From Mycolicibacterium flavescens (GTDB lineage: Bacteria; Actinomycetota; Actinomycetes; Mycobacteriales; Mycobacteriaceae), in the NCBI RefSeq assembly GCF_001722335.1, contig NZ_MIHA01000001.1:310001-374000 (forward strand): a DNA stretch of 64,000 nucleotides. Reading direction: 5' to 3'. A program made the position numbers and the translations under genes. Below are positions 17,113 through 29,204 of the stretch, piece by piece (position 1 is the first letter of the stretch; every line of letters starts with the position of its first letter). A model generated the notes under the pieces. The model did no database searches. It was given only the letters and a program-made list of their open reading frames with translations, and was not told the origin of the DNA.

Positions 17113-17607
17113 TCAGGCGGCCAGTAGCCGGTTGGCGCACGCGATCACCGCGGCCAGCGCGGACTGCGTCGCGTCGTCGTCGAGGCCCATCGCCCACTCG
17201 GCGCGCAGCCCGTCGGAGCCGTGGATGAACGTCGCGATGCGCTCCCCGGCGTGCACCTGGTGGAAGTCGATCATCTCGACTCCGATGCCGCGGTCATAGA
17301 GCATCGCGGTCAACGCCGCGACGGGTCCGGGGGCGGCCGCCGTCGTCGTGCAGATCCGGTCCCCGATCGCCAGCGTCGCCTGGTAGTGCCGCGGCCCGAG
17401 CCGGTTGGCGGGCCGATCGCCGTCGGCGCAGCTCCAACTGCCCAGGCGCAGCGGCCCGGTGGTCGGTGAGTACTCGGCGAGAAAGGTATCGAAGGGCATC
17501 GCGTCTGCCTCCTGGCGCAGACCGCGCGGCATCGGGGCGTCGACGTGAGCCGCGAACGACGGCAGTGCTGCGGTGGTTGCGGATTCTGGTGCGAACGAGA
17601 TGGTCAT
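17113..17607 (-). CDS. Stand-alone LeuA allosteric (dimerisation) domain protein
   Basis: A 164-residue protein that resembles only the C-terminal regulatory domain of 2-isopropylmalate synthase. Features are the strand region LRLGSWSCADGD, APGPVAALTAMLYDRGIGVEMIDFHQV, and the terminal EWAMGLDDDATQSAL...VIACANRLLA, which mirrors the WGVGID...AVVSAVNR end of LeuA. No TIM-barrel catalytic domain is present and none is adjacent. It might bind leucine or a related ligand, or pair with another LeuA subunit. Convergent with cyp136 (13 bp). Confidence 0.7.
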   Translation of the reverse strand: MTISFAPESATTAALPSFAAHVDAPMPRGLRQEADAMPFDTFLAEYSPTTGPLRLGSWSCADGDRPANRLGPRHYQATLAIGDRICTTTAAAPGPVAALTAMLYDRGIGVEMIDFHQVHAGERIATFIHGSDGLRAEWAMGLDDDATQSALAAVIACANRLLAA

Positions 17608-17873
17608 GTGCCGGTCTTCTTCTTCGAGAAGGGAAGTGACCGACTACGTAGCGACGACCCACAGCGAGGGGTCGGTCAGGATCAGACCCCGCTGCGGGTT
17701 GCTACTACGAGTCGCCTCGGCACGCGCTCGATGCTAGTCCTCCCCGACGTGTTGACGCAAAGGCATAATTGTTCGCGAAACGGTCGGTGGTCTTCGCCTT
17801 CTGGCTGGCCTCCGACCGAACCCGATGAGAAGGTGTTGGCCTACTTCTGGAGTCGCCCTGACCTGGAGGAACC

Positions 17874-18557
17874 GTGCGAAACATCGACTGTTCACAGGAC
17901 GCCCCCGTGCCCGACGACCCGACGACGGTCGGCAATCGGGTGGGCGCCTTCCGCTATTTCCGCGCACAGGACCGCTGGGAGTGGTCCGACGCCGTCGCCG
18001 AGATGCACGGATATCCGCCCGGCCAGGTGCAGCCCACCACGGCGCTGGTCATGTCGCACAAGCATCCCGATGACGCCGCCAGCGTCGCGCTGCTGATCGA
18101 GACGGTCACCGGTCAGGGCCGGCCGTTCAGCAGCCGCCACCGCATCATCGACAAGAACGGTGACGTTCACCTCGTGCTGGTGATCGGCGAGCGGATGCGC
18201 GACGACAACGGCGACGTCATCGGAACCCAGGGCCTCTACGTCGATCTGAGCAACGTCGACGAGACCGGCACGGTCGACGCCGCGATCGCCGACTTCACCG
18301 AGCACCGGGCGATCATCGAACAGGCCAAGGGCGTGCTGATGCTGACCTACGGCATCTCCGCCGAGCGCGCGTTCGACATCCTGGTGTGGCGGTCACAGGA
18401 CAGCAACACCAAACTGCGCCGACTGGCCCGCCAGGTCGTCGACGACTTCACCACGACGCTTCAGGTCCCGACCGGGCTGCGCGAGCGCGCCGACCATCTG
18501 CTGCTGACCGCCCACCAGCGGATCACGCCGATGGATTCGCGCAGCGACGCCTGCTGA
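17874..18557 (+). CDS. PAS-ANTAR domain protein
   Basis: A 227-residue signalling protein. An N-terminal PAS domain (residues about 25-125: FRYFRAQDRWEWSDAVAEMH, HRIIDKNGDVHLVLVIGER) is followed by an ANTAR RNA-binding domain (about 140-195: HRAIIEQAKGVLMLTYGI, AFDILVWRSQDSNTKLRRLA). ANTAR proteins prevent transcription termination by binding paired hexaloop hairpins in target leaders. The GTG at 17874 is supported by GGAGGA six bases upstream. The ligand sensed by PAS and the RNA target are unknown; it is a probable monocistron. Confidence 0.9.
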   Translation: MRNIDCSQDAPVPDDPTTVGNRVGAFRYFRAQDRWEWSDAVAEMHGYPPGQVQPTTALVMSHKHPDDAASVALLIETVTGQGRPFSSRHRIIDKNGDVHLVLVIGERMRDDNGDVIGTQGLYVDLSNVDETGTVDAAIADFTEHRAIIEQAKGVLMLTYGISAERAFDILVWRSQDSNTKLRRLARQVVDDFTTTLQVPTGLRERADHLLLTAHQRITPMDSRSDAC

Positions 18558-18601
18558 GCACCGGAGCCCGCGCCCGGACGGTCAGGACCGCGCCGTAACG
18601 T

Positions 18602-19387
18602 GTGGCCGGTGTCGGCCGGTCGTGTGCGCTTTCCGCAGCGGTGAACTGGGCACTGCTGTTCGCCGCGGGCATCCTCGGCGGACTCACCGGCAGCATCGCC
18701 GGGCTCGCGTCGGTCGCCACCTATCCCGCCCTGCTGCTGGCCGGCCTGCCCCCGGTGACCGCCAACGTCACCAACACCGTGGCGCTGGTGTTCAACGGCG
18801 TCGGGTCCGCGCTGGGCTCGCGCCCGGAACTGCGCGGGCAGGGCCGCTGGATCCTCGGCACACTGCCGGTCGCGGTGCTCGGTGGCGCGGCCGGCGCCGC
18901 GCTGCTGTTGTCCACCCCCGCCGAAGGTTTCGAGAAGGCGGTGCCGTTCCTGCTCGGGTTCGCCTCGGTGGCGATCCTGCTGCCGCGCCGGCCAGCCGCA
19001 CCCGACAGTCCGGGCAACCACCGGGCGCGCAGGGCGCTCGAAGCCCTCGCGATCTTCGCGATCTGCATTTACGGCGGCTATTTCGGTGCGGCCGCGGGCG
19101 TGCTGCTGCTGGCGCTGTTCCTGCGCATCGAGCACGCGTCGCTGGCCGAGGCCAACGCCGCCAAGAACGTCATCCTCGGCATCGCGAACGCCGTCGCCGC
19201 GGTGGTCTTCGCCGTCCTGGCCCCGGTGCACTGGTGGGCGGTGCTGGTGCTGGGCCTCGGCTGCCTGCTGGGCTCGCGGCTGGGCCCGGTCGTGGTGCGG
19301 CACGCGCCGCCCGGGCCGCTGCGTGTGGTGATCGGCGTGGCCGGGGTGGCGCTCGCGGTCAAGCTCGGTCTCGACGCCTACCGGTGA
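18602..19387 (+). CDS. TauE/SafE (TSUP) family permease
   Basis: A membrane protein of 248-261 residues with seven to eight hydrophobic helices. The family's repeated GGLTGSIAG...ASVATYPALLLAGLPPVTANVTN motif lies in the first half and YGGYFGAAAGVLLLA...AAKNVILGIANAVAA in the second. TSUP proteins export sulfite, sulfoacetate or similar anions. Two starts are possible, GTG 18602 and GTG 18641; neither has a clear Shine-Dalgarno, and the latter (VNWALLFAAGILGG) fits the family N-terminus better. A link with the sulfite-oxidase-like gene 2 kb away is possible but not shown. Confidence 0.85.
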   Translation: MAGVGRSCALSAAVNWALLFAAGILGGLTGSIAGLASVATYPALLLAGLPPVTANVTNTVALVFNGVGSALGSRPELRGQGRWILGTLPVAVLGGAAGAALLLSTPAEGFEKAVPFLLGFASVAILLPRRPAAPDSPGNHRARRALEALAIFAICIYGGYFGAAAGVLLLALFLRIEHASLAEANAAKNVILGIANAVAAVVFAVLAPVHWWAVLVLGLGCLLGSRLGPVVVRHAPPGPLRVVIGVAGVALAVKLGLDAYR

Positions 19388-19393
19388 CCGGCG

Positions 19394-20461
19394 TCAGCCT
19401 AGCTCAAAAGGGCTGTCGCCCTTGGTGACCCGCGTCCCGACGTCGATCAGGTTCTGCGCGTTGGCGTGCAGCCGCTCCCCCGCGTCGCGGCTGGCCTGCC
19501 CGAGCAGATAGCGCGACCACGTCCCCTCGATGACGATGCCGAGCTTGAAACACGCCATCGCGACGTACCAGTCGAGGTGGTCGGTCTCGCGCCCGCCCGC
19601 AGCCAGATAGGCCTCGAGAAGCTCACGGCGACTGGCCAACCCGCCCAGGGCCGCGAGGCGCGCCCCCGCGGTGATCGTGCTGATCTCCAGCGGCCAGCAG
19701 ATCAGCATCCAGCCGAGATCCAGCAGCGGATCACCGATCGTGCACATCTCCCAGTCGACGAACGCCGCCAGTTCGGGTTTGTCGCGGCGCAGCATCACGT
19801 TGCTCAGATGCGGGTCGCCGTGCAGGACGCCGGGTCTGCCGTCGGGCGGCAGGTTCGCCGTCAGCCACTGCGCCAGCTCGGTCACCGCCAGCGTCTCGGG
19901 GTCGTAGCGGTCGTGCCGGTAGCTCTCGAGCAGCCGCAGGAACTGCGGAACCTGGCGCTCGAGAAAGGAACCCGGCCGCTTCAGTTCGGCCAGTGGCCTG
20001 CCCTCCCAGTCCACGTTGCCCAGTTCGGCGAGGCTGGCCGCGTACGACAGTCCGACCTGATGACGCATCGCCGGGTCGCGTTCGTAGGCCTCGGCCATGT
20101 CGTCGCCGGGGTTGAACCCGTCGACCTCCTCCATCAGGTAGAACACCACGCCCAGAACGCTGAGATCTTCACAGCCGGCGATGAAGCCGGGGTGCGGCAC
20201 CGCAGTGCCCGCCAGCGTGCGCAGCGCCGCGATCTCGCGCAGCATCGTCTTGTCGCTCGTCGGCCGGGGATGCGCGGGCGGCCTGCGCAGCACCATGGGC
20301 CGATCGTCGACGCGCAGCCGCACCACGATGTTCTGCGTCCCGCCGGTCAGCGGTTCGACGTCGGTGACCGACTCCCCCAGCCCTTGCCGGCGGACCCAGT
20401 CCTGCACCGCGGCTTGGTCGGCGGGGCTCAGGGTCGGAAGCTGCTGCGCGTCGTCGGGCAT
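19394..20461 (-). CDS. Aminoglycoside-phosphotransferase-like kinase (acyl-CoA-dehydrogenase-associated type)
   Basis: A 355-residue protein-kinase-fold phosphotransferase. The nucleotide region is LTGGTQNIVVRLRV, the catalytic loop is VLHGDPHLSNVML (HGDxxxxN) and the metal Asp is in FVDWEMCTIGDPLLDLGW. This group is common next to acyl-CoA dehydrogenases and SDRs in actinobacteria and in the N-terminal half of ACAD10/11, where it phosphorylates 4-hydroxyacyl-CoAs during lipid breakdown. The SDR at 20538 is upstream on the same strand, with a 76-bp gap that contains a strong inverted repeat. Confidence 0.85.
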   Translation of the reverse strand: MPDDAQQLPTLSPADQAAVQDWVRRQGLGESVTDVEPLTGGTQNIVVRLRVDDRPMVLRRPPAHPRPTSDKTMLREIAALRTLAGTAVPHPGFIAGCEDLSVLGVVFYLMEEVDGFNPGDDMAEAYERDPAMRHQVGLSYAASLAELGNVDWEGRPLAELKRPGSFLERQVPQFLRLLESYRHDRYDPETLAVTELAQWLTANLPPDGRPGVLHGDPHLSNVMLRRDKPELAAFVDWEMCTIGDPLLDLGWMLICWPLEISTITAGARLAALGGLASRRELLEAYLAAGGRETDHLDWYVAMACFKLGIVIEGTWSRYLLGQASRDAGERLHANAQNLIDVGTRVTKGDSPFELG

Positions 20462-20484
20462 GCCGCCATCGTCTCAGGTGGCGA

Positions 20485-20529
20485 TTTCGGTGTAGTTGGT
20501 GGCGGTGAGCGCAACCAACTACACCGAAA
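20485..20529. repeat. Intergenic inverted repeat, 16-bp perfect arms
   Basis: TTTCGGTGTAGTTGGT (20485-20500) and ACCAACTACACCGAAA (20514-20529) are perfect reverse complements around 13 bases. The hairpin lies between the SDR and phosphotransferase genes, both minus. It may attenuate transcription between them or be a dispersed mycobacterial intergenic element. Confidence 0.6.
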
Positions 20530-20537
20530 CCACGCGA

Positions 20538-21305
20538 TTACTTGGGGGCGAAGCGCTGGCCGGCGTCCAGGCGCAGGCACTGGCCGTTGAGCATCGGGTT
20601 CTCGACGATCGCGGCCACCAGCTTGGCGTACTCCTCGGGCTTGCCCAGCCGCTTCGGGAACGCCGCATCCTTGGTCAGCGCCTTGGCGAACTCGTCGGGG
20701 ATGCCCTCGGTCAGACCCGTGGCGAACAGGCTCGGCGCAATCGCCAGCGCCCGGATGCCCAGGCTGCCCATGTCGCGGGCCATCGTCAGGCACATGCCGG
20801 CGATCGCGGCCTTCGACGCGGTGTAGGCGACCTGCCCGATCTGGCCCTCGAACGCGGCGATCGAGGCGGTGTTGATGATGACGCCGCGCTCTTCCTTCTC
20901 GTCGTCGACGAGATCCTGCTGGCTCATCTGCCAACCGGCCAGCCGGCTGATGTTGAAGGTGCCGATCAGGTTCAGGTCGACGCACTTGCGGAACGTGTCC
21001 AGGCTGTGCGGCCCGTCCTTCTTGACCGTGCGCTCGGCCGCGCCGCCGCCTGCGGTGGTGACGATGATGTGCAGCCCACCGAGCTTGTCGATCGCCTGCT
21101 GCAGCACCTTCTCGGTGCCCTCGAAGTCGGTGACGTCCACCTCGAAGAAGGAACCGCCGATCGCGTCGGCCACTTCCTTGCCCTTCGACTGCGGACGGTC
21201 CAGCACCGCGACATCGGCGCCGCGCTGCGCCAACAGTTCGGCGGTGGCCTTGCCGAAGCCCGAGGCTCCGCCGACAACGATGGCCTTCTTGCCCGAGATC
21301 TCCAC
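20538..21305 (-). CDS. Short-chain dehydrogenase, 3-hydroxyacyl-CoA dehydrogenase type-2-like
   Basis: A 255-residue SDR: VVGGASGFGKATAELLAQRG at the N-terminal nucleotide loop, TTAGGG replacing NAG, Ser in NTASIAAFEGQIG, and Tyr-Lys in AYTASKAAI. The insertion QQDLVDDEKEERG before the catalytic Ser and the ending LDAGQRFAPK resemble the HSD17B10 / 3-hydroxyacyl-CoA dehydrogenase type-2 group that acts in fatty-acyl or steroid beta-oxidation. Start: GTG at 21305 after GGAAAGGGG. Divergent from the membrane molybdoenzyme by 82 bp. Confidence 0.88.
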   Translation of the reverse strand: MEISGKKAIVVGGASGFGKATAELLAQRGADVAVLDRPQSKGKEVADAIGGSFFEVDVTDFEGTEKVLQQAIDKLGGLHIIVTTAGGGAAERTVKKDGPHSLDTFRKCVDLNLIGTFNISRLAGWQMSQQDLVDDEKEERGVIINTASIAAFEGQIGQVAYTASKAAIAGMCLTMARDMGSLGIRALAIAPSLFATGLTEGIPDEFAKALTKDAAFPKRLGKPEEYAKLVAAIVENPMLNGQCLRLDAGQRFAPK

Positions 21306-21387
21306 TGAGTCCCCTTTCCAGAAAATGCTCGAATCGTAAAGCAACCTAGCTGACGTCACTGTTCGGTAAGCCCCGCGGGTCGCCCGC

Positions 21388-22956
21388 ATGAGTACTTTGG
21401 CGGGCATGACCCCGCGCGCGACCAAGGCGATGGCCGGTATCGCGGCGGCCGCGGTCGCCCTCGGAGTGGTCCAGTTGGTCGCCGCGATCGTCGGGCCGCG
21501 CTCGGACGCACGCACCGCGGTGGGGTCGGCCGTCATCGATCTGACCCCGGGACCGGTCAAGGAATGGGCCATCCAGACCTTCGGCACCGCGGACAAACTG
21601 GTGCTCACGCTCGCGGTGCTGGTGGTGATCGCGGCCGTCGCCGCGGCCGCCGCGGCGCTGGAGACCCGGCGCGTCCCGGTCGGCAGCGTCGCGATCGTGG
21701 CGGCCGGGGTCGCCGGTGCGGCGGCCGTGTTGTCGCGCGCGGGTGCGACGCCCGTCGACGTGGTGCCCACGGTGGTGGGCACCGTGTGCGGTGTCGCGGT
21801 CCTGCGGCTGCTGCTGTCGGGCCGGTTCACCGACGACGCGCCGACCGCCGACCCGTCCACCGACCGCGGCCCCGACCCCGGCCGACGCTTGTCGTTGGTG
21901 ACGCTCGGCTTCCTGGGTGTCGGCGCCCTGACCGGTGTGGGCGGGCTGGTGCTCGCGCGGGTGACCGGCTCCGTGTCCGGTGATCGCAACGCGTTCGCGC
22001 TGCCACCGGTCGATGTGGCCGCACCGCCGGTGCCACCGAACGTGCAACCGCGGGGCGTCGAGCTGCCGTCGTTCGTGACCCCCAACACCGACTTCTATCG
22101 CATCGACACCGCGCTGAGCGTGCCGCAGCTCAGCCGGGAGAACTGGGAGCTGCGGATCCACGGCATGGTGGACCGCGAGATCACCTACGGCTTCGCCGAT
22201 CTCGAGCAGTTCGAGGTGGTCGAGAAGCTCGTCACGTTGACGTGCGTGTCCAACCCGGTCGGCGGCGACCTGGTCGGCAATGCGGCATGGACGGGGTACC
22301 GGGTGCGGGATCTGTTGGCGCCCGCGGGAATTCACCCGGACGCCGATATGGTGTTGTCGATGTCGATCGACGGTTTCACCGCGGGCACGCCGGTCGAAGC
22401 CTTCACCGACGACCGCGGGTCGATGCTGGCGATCGGCATGAACGGCGAGCCGTTGCCGACCGACCACGGCTACCCCGCCCGGCTGGTGGTGCCGGGACTG
22501 TACGGCTATGTGTCGGCGACGAAGTGGGTCGTCGACCTCGAGGTCACCCGGTTCGACCGCGCGCAGGCCTACTGGACGCGGCTGGGCTGGTCGCCGCGCG
22601 GGCCGATCAAGACCGAGTCGCGCATCGACGTGCCGCGCAGCGGTCAGGACGTGCCCCGCGGCCCGGTCACCTTCGGCGGGGTCGCGTGGGCGCAACCGCG
22701 CGGGGTGCGCGCGGTGCAGGTGCGGGTCGACGGCCCCGACGGTGAGGGTGACTGGCAGCAGGCCACGCTCGGCGCCGGCTACTCCAACGACACCTGGCGG
22801 CTGTGGAGCCTGGCGTGGCAGGCCACCACGCCGGGTCCGCACACGGTGACCGTGCGGGCCACCGACAACACCGGCGCGGTGCAGACCGCCGACATCGCCG
22901 ACCCGGTCCCCGACGGCGCGACCGGCTGGCACAGCGTCGACTTCGCCGTCACCTGA
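21388..22956 (+). CDS. Membrane-anchored sulfite-oxidase-family molybdoenzyme
   Basis: A 522-residue protein in two parts. Residues 1-200 contain about five hydrophobic helices; residues 230-522 form a sulfite-oxidase-type molybdopterin domain followed by a Mo-co dimerisation beta domain ([20 protein letters not shown], then [18 protein letters not shown]). The molybdenum-ligating Cys is in [11 protein letters not shown]. The catalytic domain should face the outside. Substrate could be sulfite or a protein or organic S-oxide. Start ATG 21388, or ATG 21406 six codons later. The TSUP permease nearby may handle a sulfur anion. Confidence 0.87.
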   Translation: MSTLAGMTPRATKAMAGIAAAAVALGVVQLVAAIVGPRSDARTAVGSAVIDLTPGPVKEWAIQTFGTADKLVLTLAVLVVIAAVAAAAAALETRRVPVGSVAIVAAGVAGAAAVLSRAGATPVDVVPTVVGTVCGVAVLRLLLSGRFTDDAPTADPSTDRGPDPGRRLSLVTLGFLGVGALTGVGGLVLARVTGSVSGDRNAFALPPVDVAAPPVPPNVQPRGVELPSFVTPNTDFYRIDTALSVPQLSRENWELRIHGMVDREITYGFADLEQFEVVEKLVTLTCVSNPVGGDLVGNAAWTGYRVRDLLAPAGIHPDADMVLSMSIDGFTAGTPVEAFTDDRGSMLAIGMNGEPLPTDHGYPARLVVPGLYGYVSATKWVVDLEVTRFDRAQAYWTRLGWSPRGPIKTESRIDVPRSGQDVPRGPVTFGGVAWAQPRGVRAVQVRVDGPDGEGDWQQATLGAGYSNDTWRLWSLAWQATTPGPHTVTVRATDNTGAVQTADIADPVPDGATGWHSVDFAVT

Positions 22957-22996
22957 GCCTTCTGCCTTTGTGGCGCGAGCGTGCCACGCTGGACGG

Positions 22997-24544
22997 GTGC
23001 AGTTGCTCGATGTCGCCACCGCATCCGCTGACGTCGGCGCCTCCTCGTCGCGGCTGGCCAAGACCGCCCGGATCGCCGACCTGCTGCGCCGCGCCGCCGC
23101 CGACGGTGACGCCGACCAGATCGCCGTCGTCGTGTCGTGGCTGTCCGGCGAGCTGCCGCAGCGGCAGATCGGTGTCGGCTGGGCGGCGCTGCGGTCGCTG
23201 CCGCCCCCGGCGAGCGATGCGGCTCTGACGGTCTCCGAGGTCCATGCCCGGTTCACCGAGATCGGACAGGTCGCAGGTGAGGGTTCGAAAGCACGACGCG
23301 CCGAGTTGGTGGCCGCCCTGTTCGGCGCCGCCACCGACACCGAACAGACGTTCCTGCGCCGCCTGCTCAGCGGGGAACTGCGACAGGGCGCGCTGATCGG
23401 GGTGATGGCCGACGCCGTCGCGAAGGCCGCCGCGGTGCCGGCCCCCGCGGTGCGCCGGGCCGCGATGCTCGGCGGCGCACTGCCCGCGGTCGCGGCCGCG
23501 GTACTCACCGGCGGCGAGGACGCGCTGCACCAGTTCACGCTCACGGTCGGGCGACCCGTCGGGCCGATGCTGGCCCAGACCGCCGCCAGCGTGTCCGAAG
23601 CGCTCGACCGTCTCGGCGGCACAGGGGTTTTCGAGGCCAAGCTCGACGGGGCCCGGGTACAGATCCACCGTTCGGGTGACACGGTGTCGATCTACACCCG
23701 CAGCCTCGACGACGTGACCGGCAGGCTCCCCGAGGTCGTGGACGCCGCGCTCGCGCTGCCGGTCACCGAGTTGATCGCCGACGCCGAGGCGATCGCGCTG
23801 CGCGCCGACGGCCGTCCGCACCGCTTCCAGATCACCGCGTCGCGCTTCGGCCGCTCCGTCGACATCGCCGCCGCGGCGGCCGCCCAACCGCTGTCGGTGT
23901 TCGTCTTCGACCTGCTGCACGTCGACGGCACCGACCTGCTCGACCGGCCCGCCGCCGAGCGCATCGCGGTGCTCGACGCGCTCGTCCCCGACCGCCACCG
24001 CGTCGACCGGCTGGTCACCGACGATCCGGCTGCGGCTCAGGCGTTTCTGGACGCGACGCTGGCCGCCGGTCACGAAGGCGTGATGGCGAAATCGCCGGGC
24101 GCACTGTACGAGGCGGGCCGCCGCGGCGCCGGCTGGTTGAAGGTCAAGCCCGTGCACACCCTCGATCTGGTGGTCCTGGCGGTCGAATGGGGGTCGGGCC
24201 GTCGCACAGGCAAACTGTCGAACATCCATCTCGGTGCACGGGACCCGGACTCTGGCGAATTCGTCATGCTGGGAAAGACATTCAAGGGCATGACCGACGC
24301 CATGCTGGAATGGCAGACCGCGCGGTTCCTCGAACTGGCCGACGGAGCGACCGACGGCTACGTCGTCAAAGTGCGTCCCGAGCAGGTCGTGGAAGTGGCG
24401 TTCGACGGCGTGCAAACCTCGTCGCGGTACCCCGGCGGCATGGCGCTGCGGTTCGCCCGGGTGCTGCGCTACCGCGACGACAAGAGCCCGGCCGAGGCCG
24501 ACACGCTCGACACGGTCCGGGCCTTCTACCAGCGCGGAAGTTAA
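22997..24544 (+). CDS. ligB: ATP-dependent DNA ligase LigB
   Basis: A 515-residue ATP-dependent ligase of the archaeal/mycobacterial LigB class. An N-terminal DNA-binding domain ([21 protein letters not shown]) is followed by the adenylation domain with nucleotidyl-lysine Lys215 in [12 protein letters not shown], then [21 protein letters not shown] and KVKP motifs, and an OB domain ending [18 protein letters not shown]. The GTG at 22997 gives [13 protein letters not shown], fitting Rv3062. It seals nicks and is dispensable in mycobacteria that also carry NAD-dependent LigA. A cstA gene follows 49 bp later, as in M. tuberculosis. Confidence 0.95.
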   Translation: MQLLDVATASADVGASSSRLAKTARIADLLRRAAADGDADQIAVVVSWLSGELPQRQIGVGWAALRSLPPPASDAALTVSEVHARFTEIGQVAGEGSKARRAELVAALFGAATDTEQTFLRRLLSGELRQGALIGVMADAVAKAAAVPAPAVRRAAMLGGALPAVAAAVLTGGEDALHQFTLTVGRPVGPMLAQTAASVSEALDRLGGTGVFEAKLDGARVQIHRSGDTVSIYTRSLDDVTGRLPEVVDAALALPVTELIADAEAIALRADGRPHRFQITASRFGRSVDIAAAAAAQPLSVFVFDLLHVDGTDLLDRPAAERIAVLDALVPDRHRVDRLVTDDPAAAQAFLDATLAAGHEGVMAKSPGALYEAGRRGAGWLKVKPVHTLDLVVLAVEWGSGRRTGKLSNIHLGARDPDSGEFVMLGKTFKGMTDAMLEWQTARFLELADGATDGYVVKVRPEQVVEVAFDGVQTSSRYPGGMALRFARVLRYRDDKSPAEADTLDTVRAFYQRGS

Positions 24545-24593
24545 AGCCGCCGTTTTTCCACACGTTCCGCGGGGCCGATGAAAGGATCGGTAC

Positions 24594-26885
<2,292 letters not shown>

Positions 26886-27037
26886 TGGGTGACAACCACT
26901 ACCGGCGCTACCTCGACCACCGGTCGCGCACGCACCCCGGCGAGCCCGTGCTCTCCGAACGCGACTACTGGCGGATGCGGCACGCCGCATCGGACGCGAA
27001 CCCGAGCGCGCGCTGCTGCTGACCCTCGGAGCGGGAC

Positions 27038-28068
27038 CTACGTCAACGTGTAGCGGATCGGCAAGTGCTTGAGGCCGCCGACGAAGATGGTCGCGATGTG
27101 CTCTGCCGGCCCGGCCAACTCGATCGCACCCCGCGCACGGTGGTGTCGGCGCGGGCGGTACGCATGAACTCCTTGACCGGGCTCACCCACCGGATCATCT
27201 CCTCGGTGGCCAGCGGCATCAGGTCCATGTCGGCCTGCAGACGCGCCAACTGGTCGGGGTGTTCGATCAGCGCGTGCAGGCCACCGGAGACGACCGCGCT
27301 GGTGGTGTCGTGACCGGCCGCGGCGATGATCGCGTAGTAGGACACGGTCTCGATGTCGCTCAGCGGTTGCCCGTCGACGGTCGCGTTGGCGATCGCCGAG
27401 GCGAGGTCCTCGGTCGGGTGCTCGCGGCGTGACGCCGTCACGGTGGTGAAGTACGCGAACATCTCGAGCAGCGCCATCATCTGCTCTTCCTTGGTGGTGC
27501 CGCGTTGCAGTTCGGCGTCGTCGTTGCCGAACAGTTCCTGGGTGTACTTGAGCATCTGCGGGAAGTCCGCCTCGGGCAGCCCCAGCATCGACATGATCAC
27601 GTACAGCGGGTAGTTGACCGCGACCTCCTGGACGAAGTCGCATTCCGGGCCGCGTTCGAGCATGCCGTCGACGAACCGCTTCGCCAGTTCGTCGATCCGA
27701 ACCTTCATGGCGCGCATCGCCTTGGGCCGGAACCAGTTCGCGCCGATGGCGCGGATCTCGCGGTGCTGCGGGTCGTCCATGTGGATCAGTGTGCTGATGC
27801 CGACGGCGGCCTGCTGTTCGTCGGCCTCCTCGGTCATCAGGACCGGTCGCGGCGCGTTGGTGAACAGCGTGTTGTCCCGCTCGATCGCCATGATGTCGGC
27901 GTGTTTGGTGATCGCCCAGAACGGCCGGTAGCCGGGAACATCCACCCAGGACACCGGTGCGTTGGCGCGCAGATGCGTCAGCGCGGCGTGCAGCCGCGGT
28001 TCGTCGGCGTAGACCTGCGGGTCGGCGAGCACCCTCGCCGCTTCGTCGATGACCCGAGCGCTCATCAT
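27038..28068 (-). pseudogene. Cytochrome P450 with internal deletion of haem-ligand region
   Basis: The frame starts at an ATG near 28068 (SARVIDEAARVLADPQ) and shows a good P450 through AAGHDTTSAVVSG (I helix) and EEMIRWVSPVKEFMRTA (ExxR region). After DTTVRG, near 27130, the frame is lost. The true C-terminal end IELAGPAEHIATIFVGGLK reads in another frame down to a TAG at 27038. About 70 codons that should hold the FGxGxHxCxG haem loop are gone. The gene is therefore non-functional unless this is an assembly error. It follows the LLM gene by 9 bp on the same strand. Confidence 0.85.
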
Positions 28069-28077
28069 CACTCCTCA

Positions 28078-29118
28078 TCACTCCTGCGGCGACTGGCCGC
28101 GCACATCCCGAACAACTTGCACGACAGTGTCTTCGGCAACCGAAGACGGGAACCCGATCAGCACCCGGTCGATCAGCCCGTCGCAGCGGTCGCGCAGTTT
28201 GGCCGCCAGTTCGTCGATCGGCGCGACGACGGCGAACGCGTCGAGGATGTCGTCGTCTATCAGCGTGCCCATCGCGTCCCACTGCCCGGCCAGACTCAGC
28301 CGGTGCAGCTCGGTGTGCAGCTCGCCCCAGCCGTGCAGGTCGAGCACCTTGCGGTAGGCCGGGGTGGATCCGTAGAACGCGATCTGCTTGCGGGTGGCGA
28401 CGGCGGCCGCCGCGAGGTCGCGTTCGTCGGCGCCGGTCACCACGAAGATCGGACACGACACCTGAAAGTCGCTGCGCTGACGCCCGGATCGGGCCATTCC
28501 GCGCTGCAGCGCGGGCATGGTCACCTCGGCGAAGTACCGTTTGGTGGTGAAGGCGTGGGCGAGAACTCCGTCGGCGACCTCGCCGGCCAGTTCGGTCATC
28601 GCCTCACCGACCGCGGCCAGGAACACCTTGGGTATCCCGTGGCTGTGCGGCTCGGGGGTGAACATCGGCGTCATCAACTTGTGGGTGTAGAAGTCGCCCT
28701 CGAACTGCAGGCGGGTGCCGTCGCTCCAGCACGTCCAGATCGCGCGCATGGCCGAGATGAACTCGTGCATGCGGCGCACCGGTTTACCCCACGGCATACT
28801 GAACCGGTTCTCGATATGCGGTTTGACCTGTGAGCCGAGCCCGATGATCATCCGGCCGCCCGAGTAGTCCTGTAGGTCCCAGCCGATGTTGGCGATAGTC
28901 ATGGGATTACGGGCGAACGCGACCGCGATGCTGGTGCCGAGGTCGATCGTCTCGGTGTGTTCGGCGGCCAGGGTCAGCGGCAGGAACGGATCGTGCGCCA
29001 CCTCGGCCGTCCAGCACCCGTCGTATCCGCGACGCTGCAGCGTGGTTGCCGTACTCACGACGTTGGCGAGCTGACTCGAAACCGCCCCGTCGACCTTCAG
29101 GCCGGCGCCGCTAAGCAT
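28078..29118 (-). CDS. F420-dependent LLM-class oxidoreductase (TIGR03617-like)
   Basis: A 346-residue TIM-barrel flavin/F420 enzyme of the luciferase-like monooxygenase superfamily: GYDGCWTAEVAHDPFLPLTLAAEHT at the N-terminal strand, GTSIAVAFARNPMTIANIGWDLQ, SGGRMIIGLGSQVKPHIENRF, and a C-terminal WGELHTELHRLS. Fits the mycobacterial F420 family often found beside lipid or steroid catabolism genes. Start ATG 29118, only 14 bp from a copy of the 17-bp island operator. It is divergent from the AccD-like gene and leads an operon with the broken P450. Confidence 0.87.
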   Translation of the reverse strand: MLSGAGLKVDGAVSSQLANVVSTATTLQRRGYDGCWTAEVAHDPFLPLTLAAEHTETIDLGTSIAVAFARNPMTIANIGWDLQDYSGGRMIIGLGSQVKPHIENRFSMPWGKPVRRMHEFISAMRAIWTCWSDGTRLQFEGDFYTHKLMTPMFTPEPHSHGIPKVFLAAVGEAMTELAGEVADGVLAHAFTTKRYFAEVTMPALQRGMARSGRQRSDFQVSCPIFVVTGADERDLAAAAVATRKQIAFYGSTPAYRKVLDLHGWGELHTELHRLSLAGQWDAMGTLIDDDILDAFAVVAPIDELAAKLRDRCDGLIDRVLIGFPSSVAEDTVVQVVRDVRGQSPQE

Positions 29119-29131
29119 GGTCGTAGACGCT

Positions 29132-29148
29132 ACAGTAAGCAATTCAGT
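29132..29148. promoter_or_regulatory. Island operator, degenerate copy
   Basis: ACAGTAA-GCA-ATTCAGT matches 11 of 14 arm positions of the ACTGTAA-N3-TTACAGT dyad. It lies between the divergent LLM gene (14 bp from its ATG) and AccD-like gene (57 bp from its ATG). Weaker than other copies but in the same kind of position. Confidence 0.55.
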
Positions 29149-29204
29149 ATGGTCAACGAGGACCCGCCGGTGCGACGATCGCCTAACTGGAGACAGGAGC
29201 TGCG

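Noticed and set aside
21346..23682. A 778-codon minus-strand frame over the molybdoenzyme and ligB
   Set aside because: Covers two well-supported genes in antisense and has only high-GC shadow composition.
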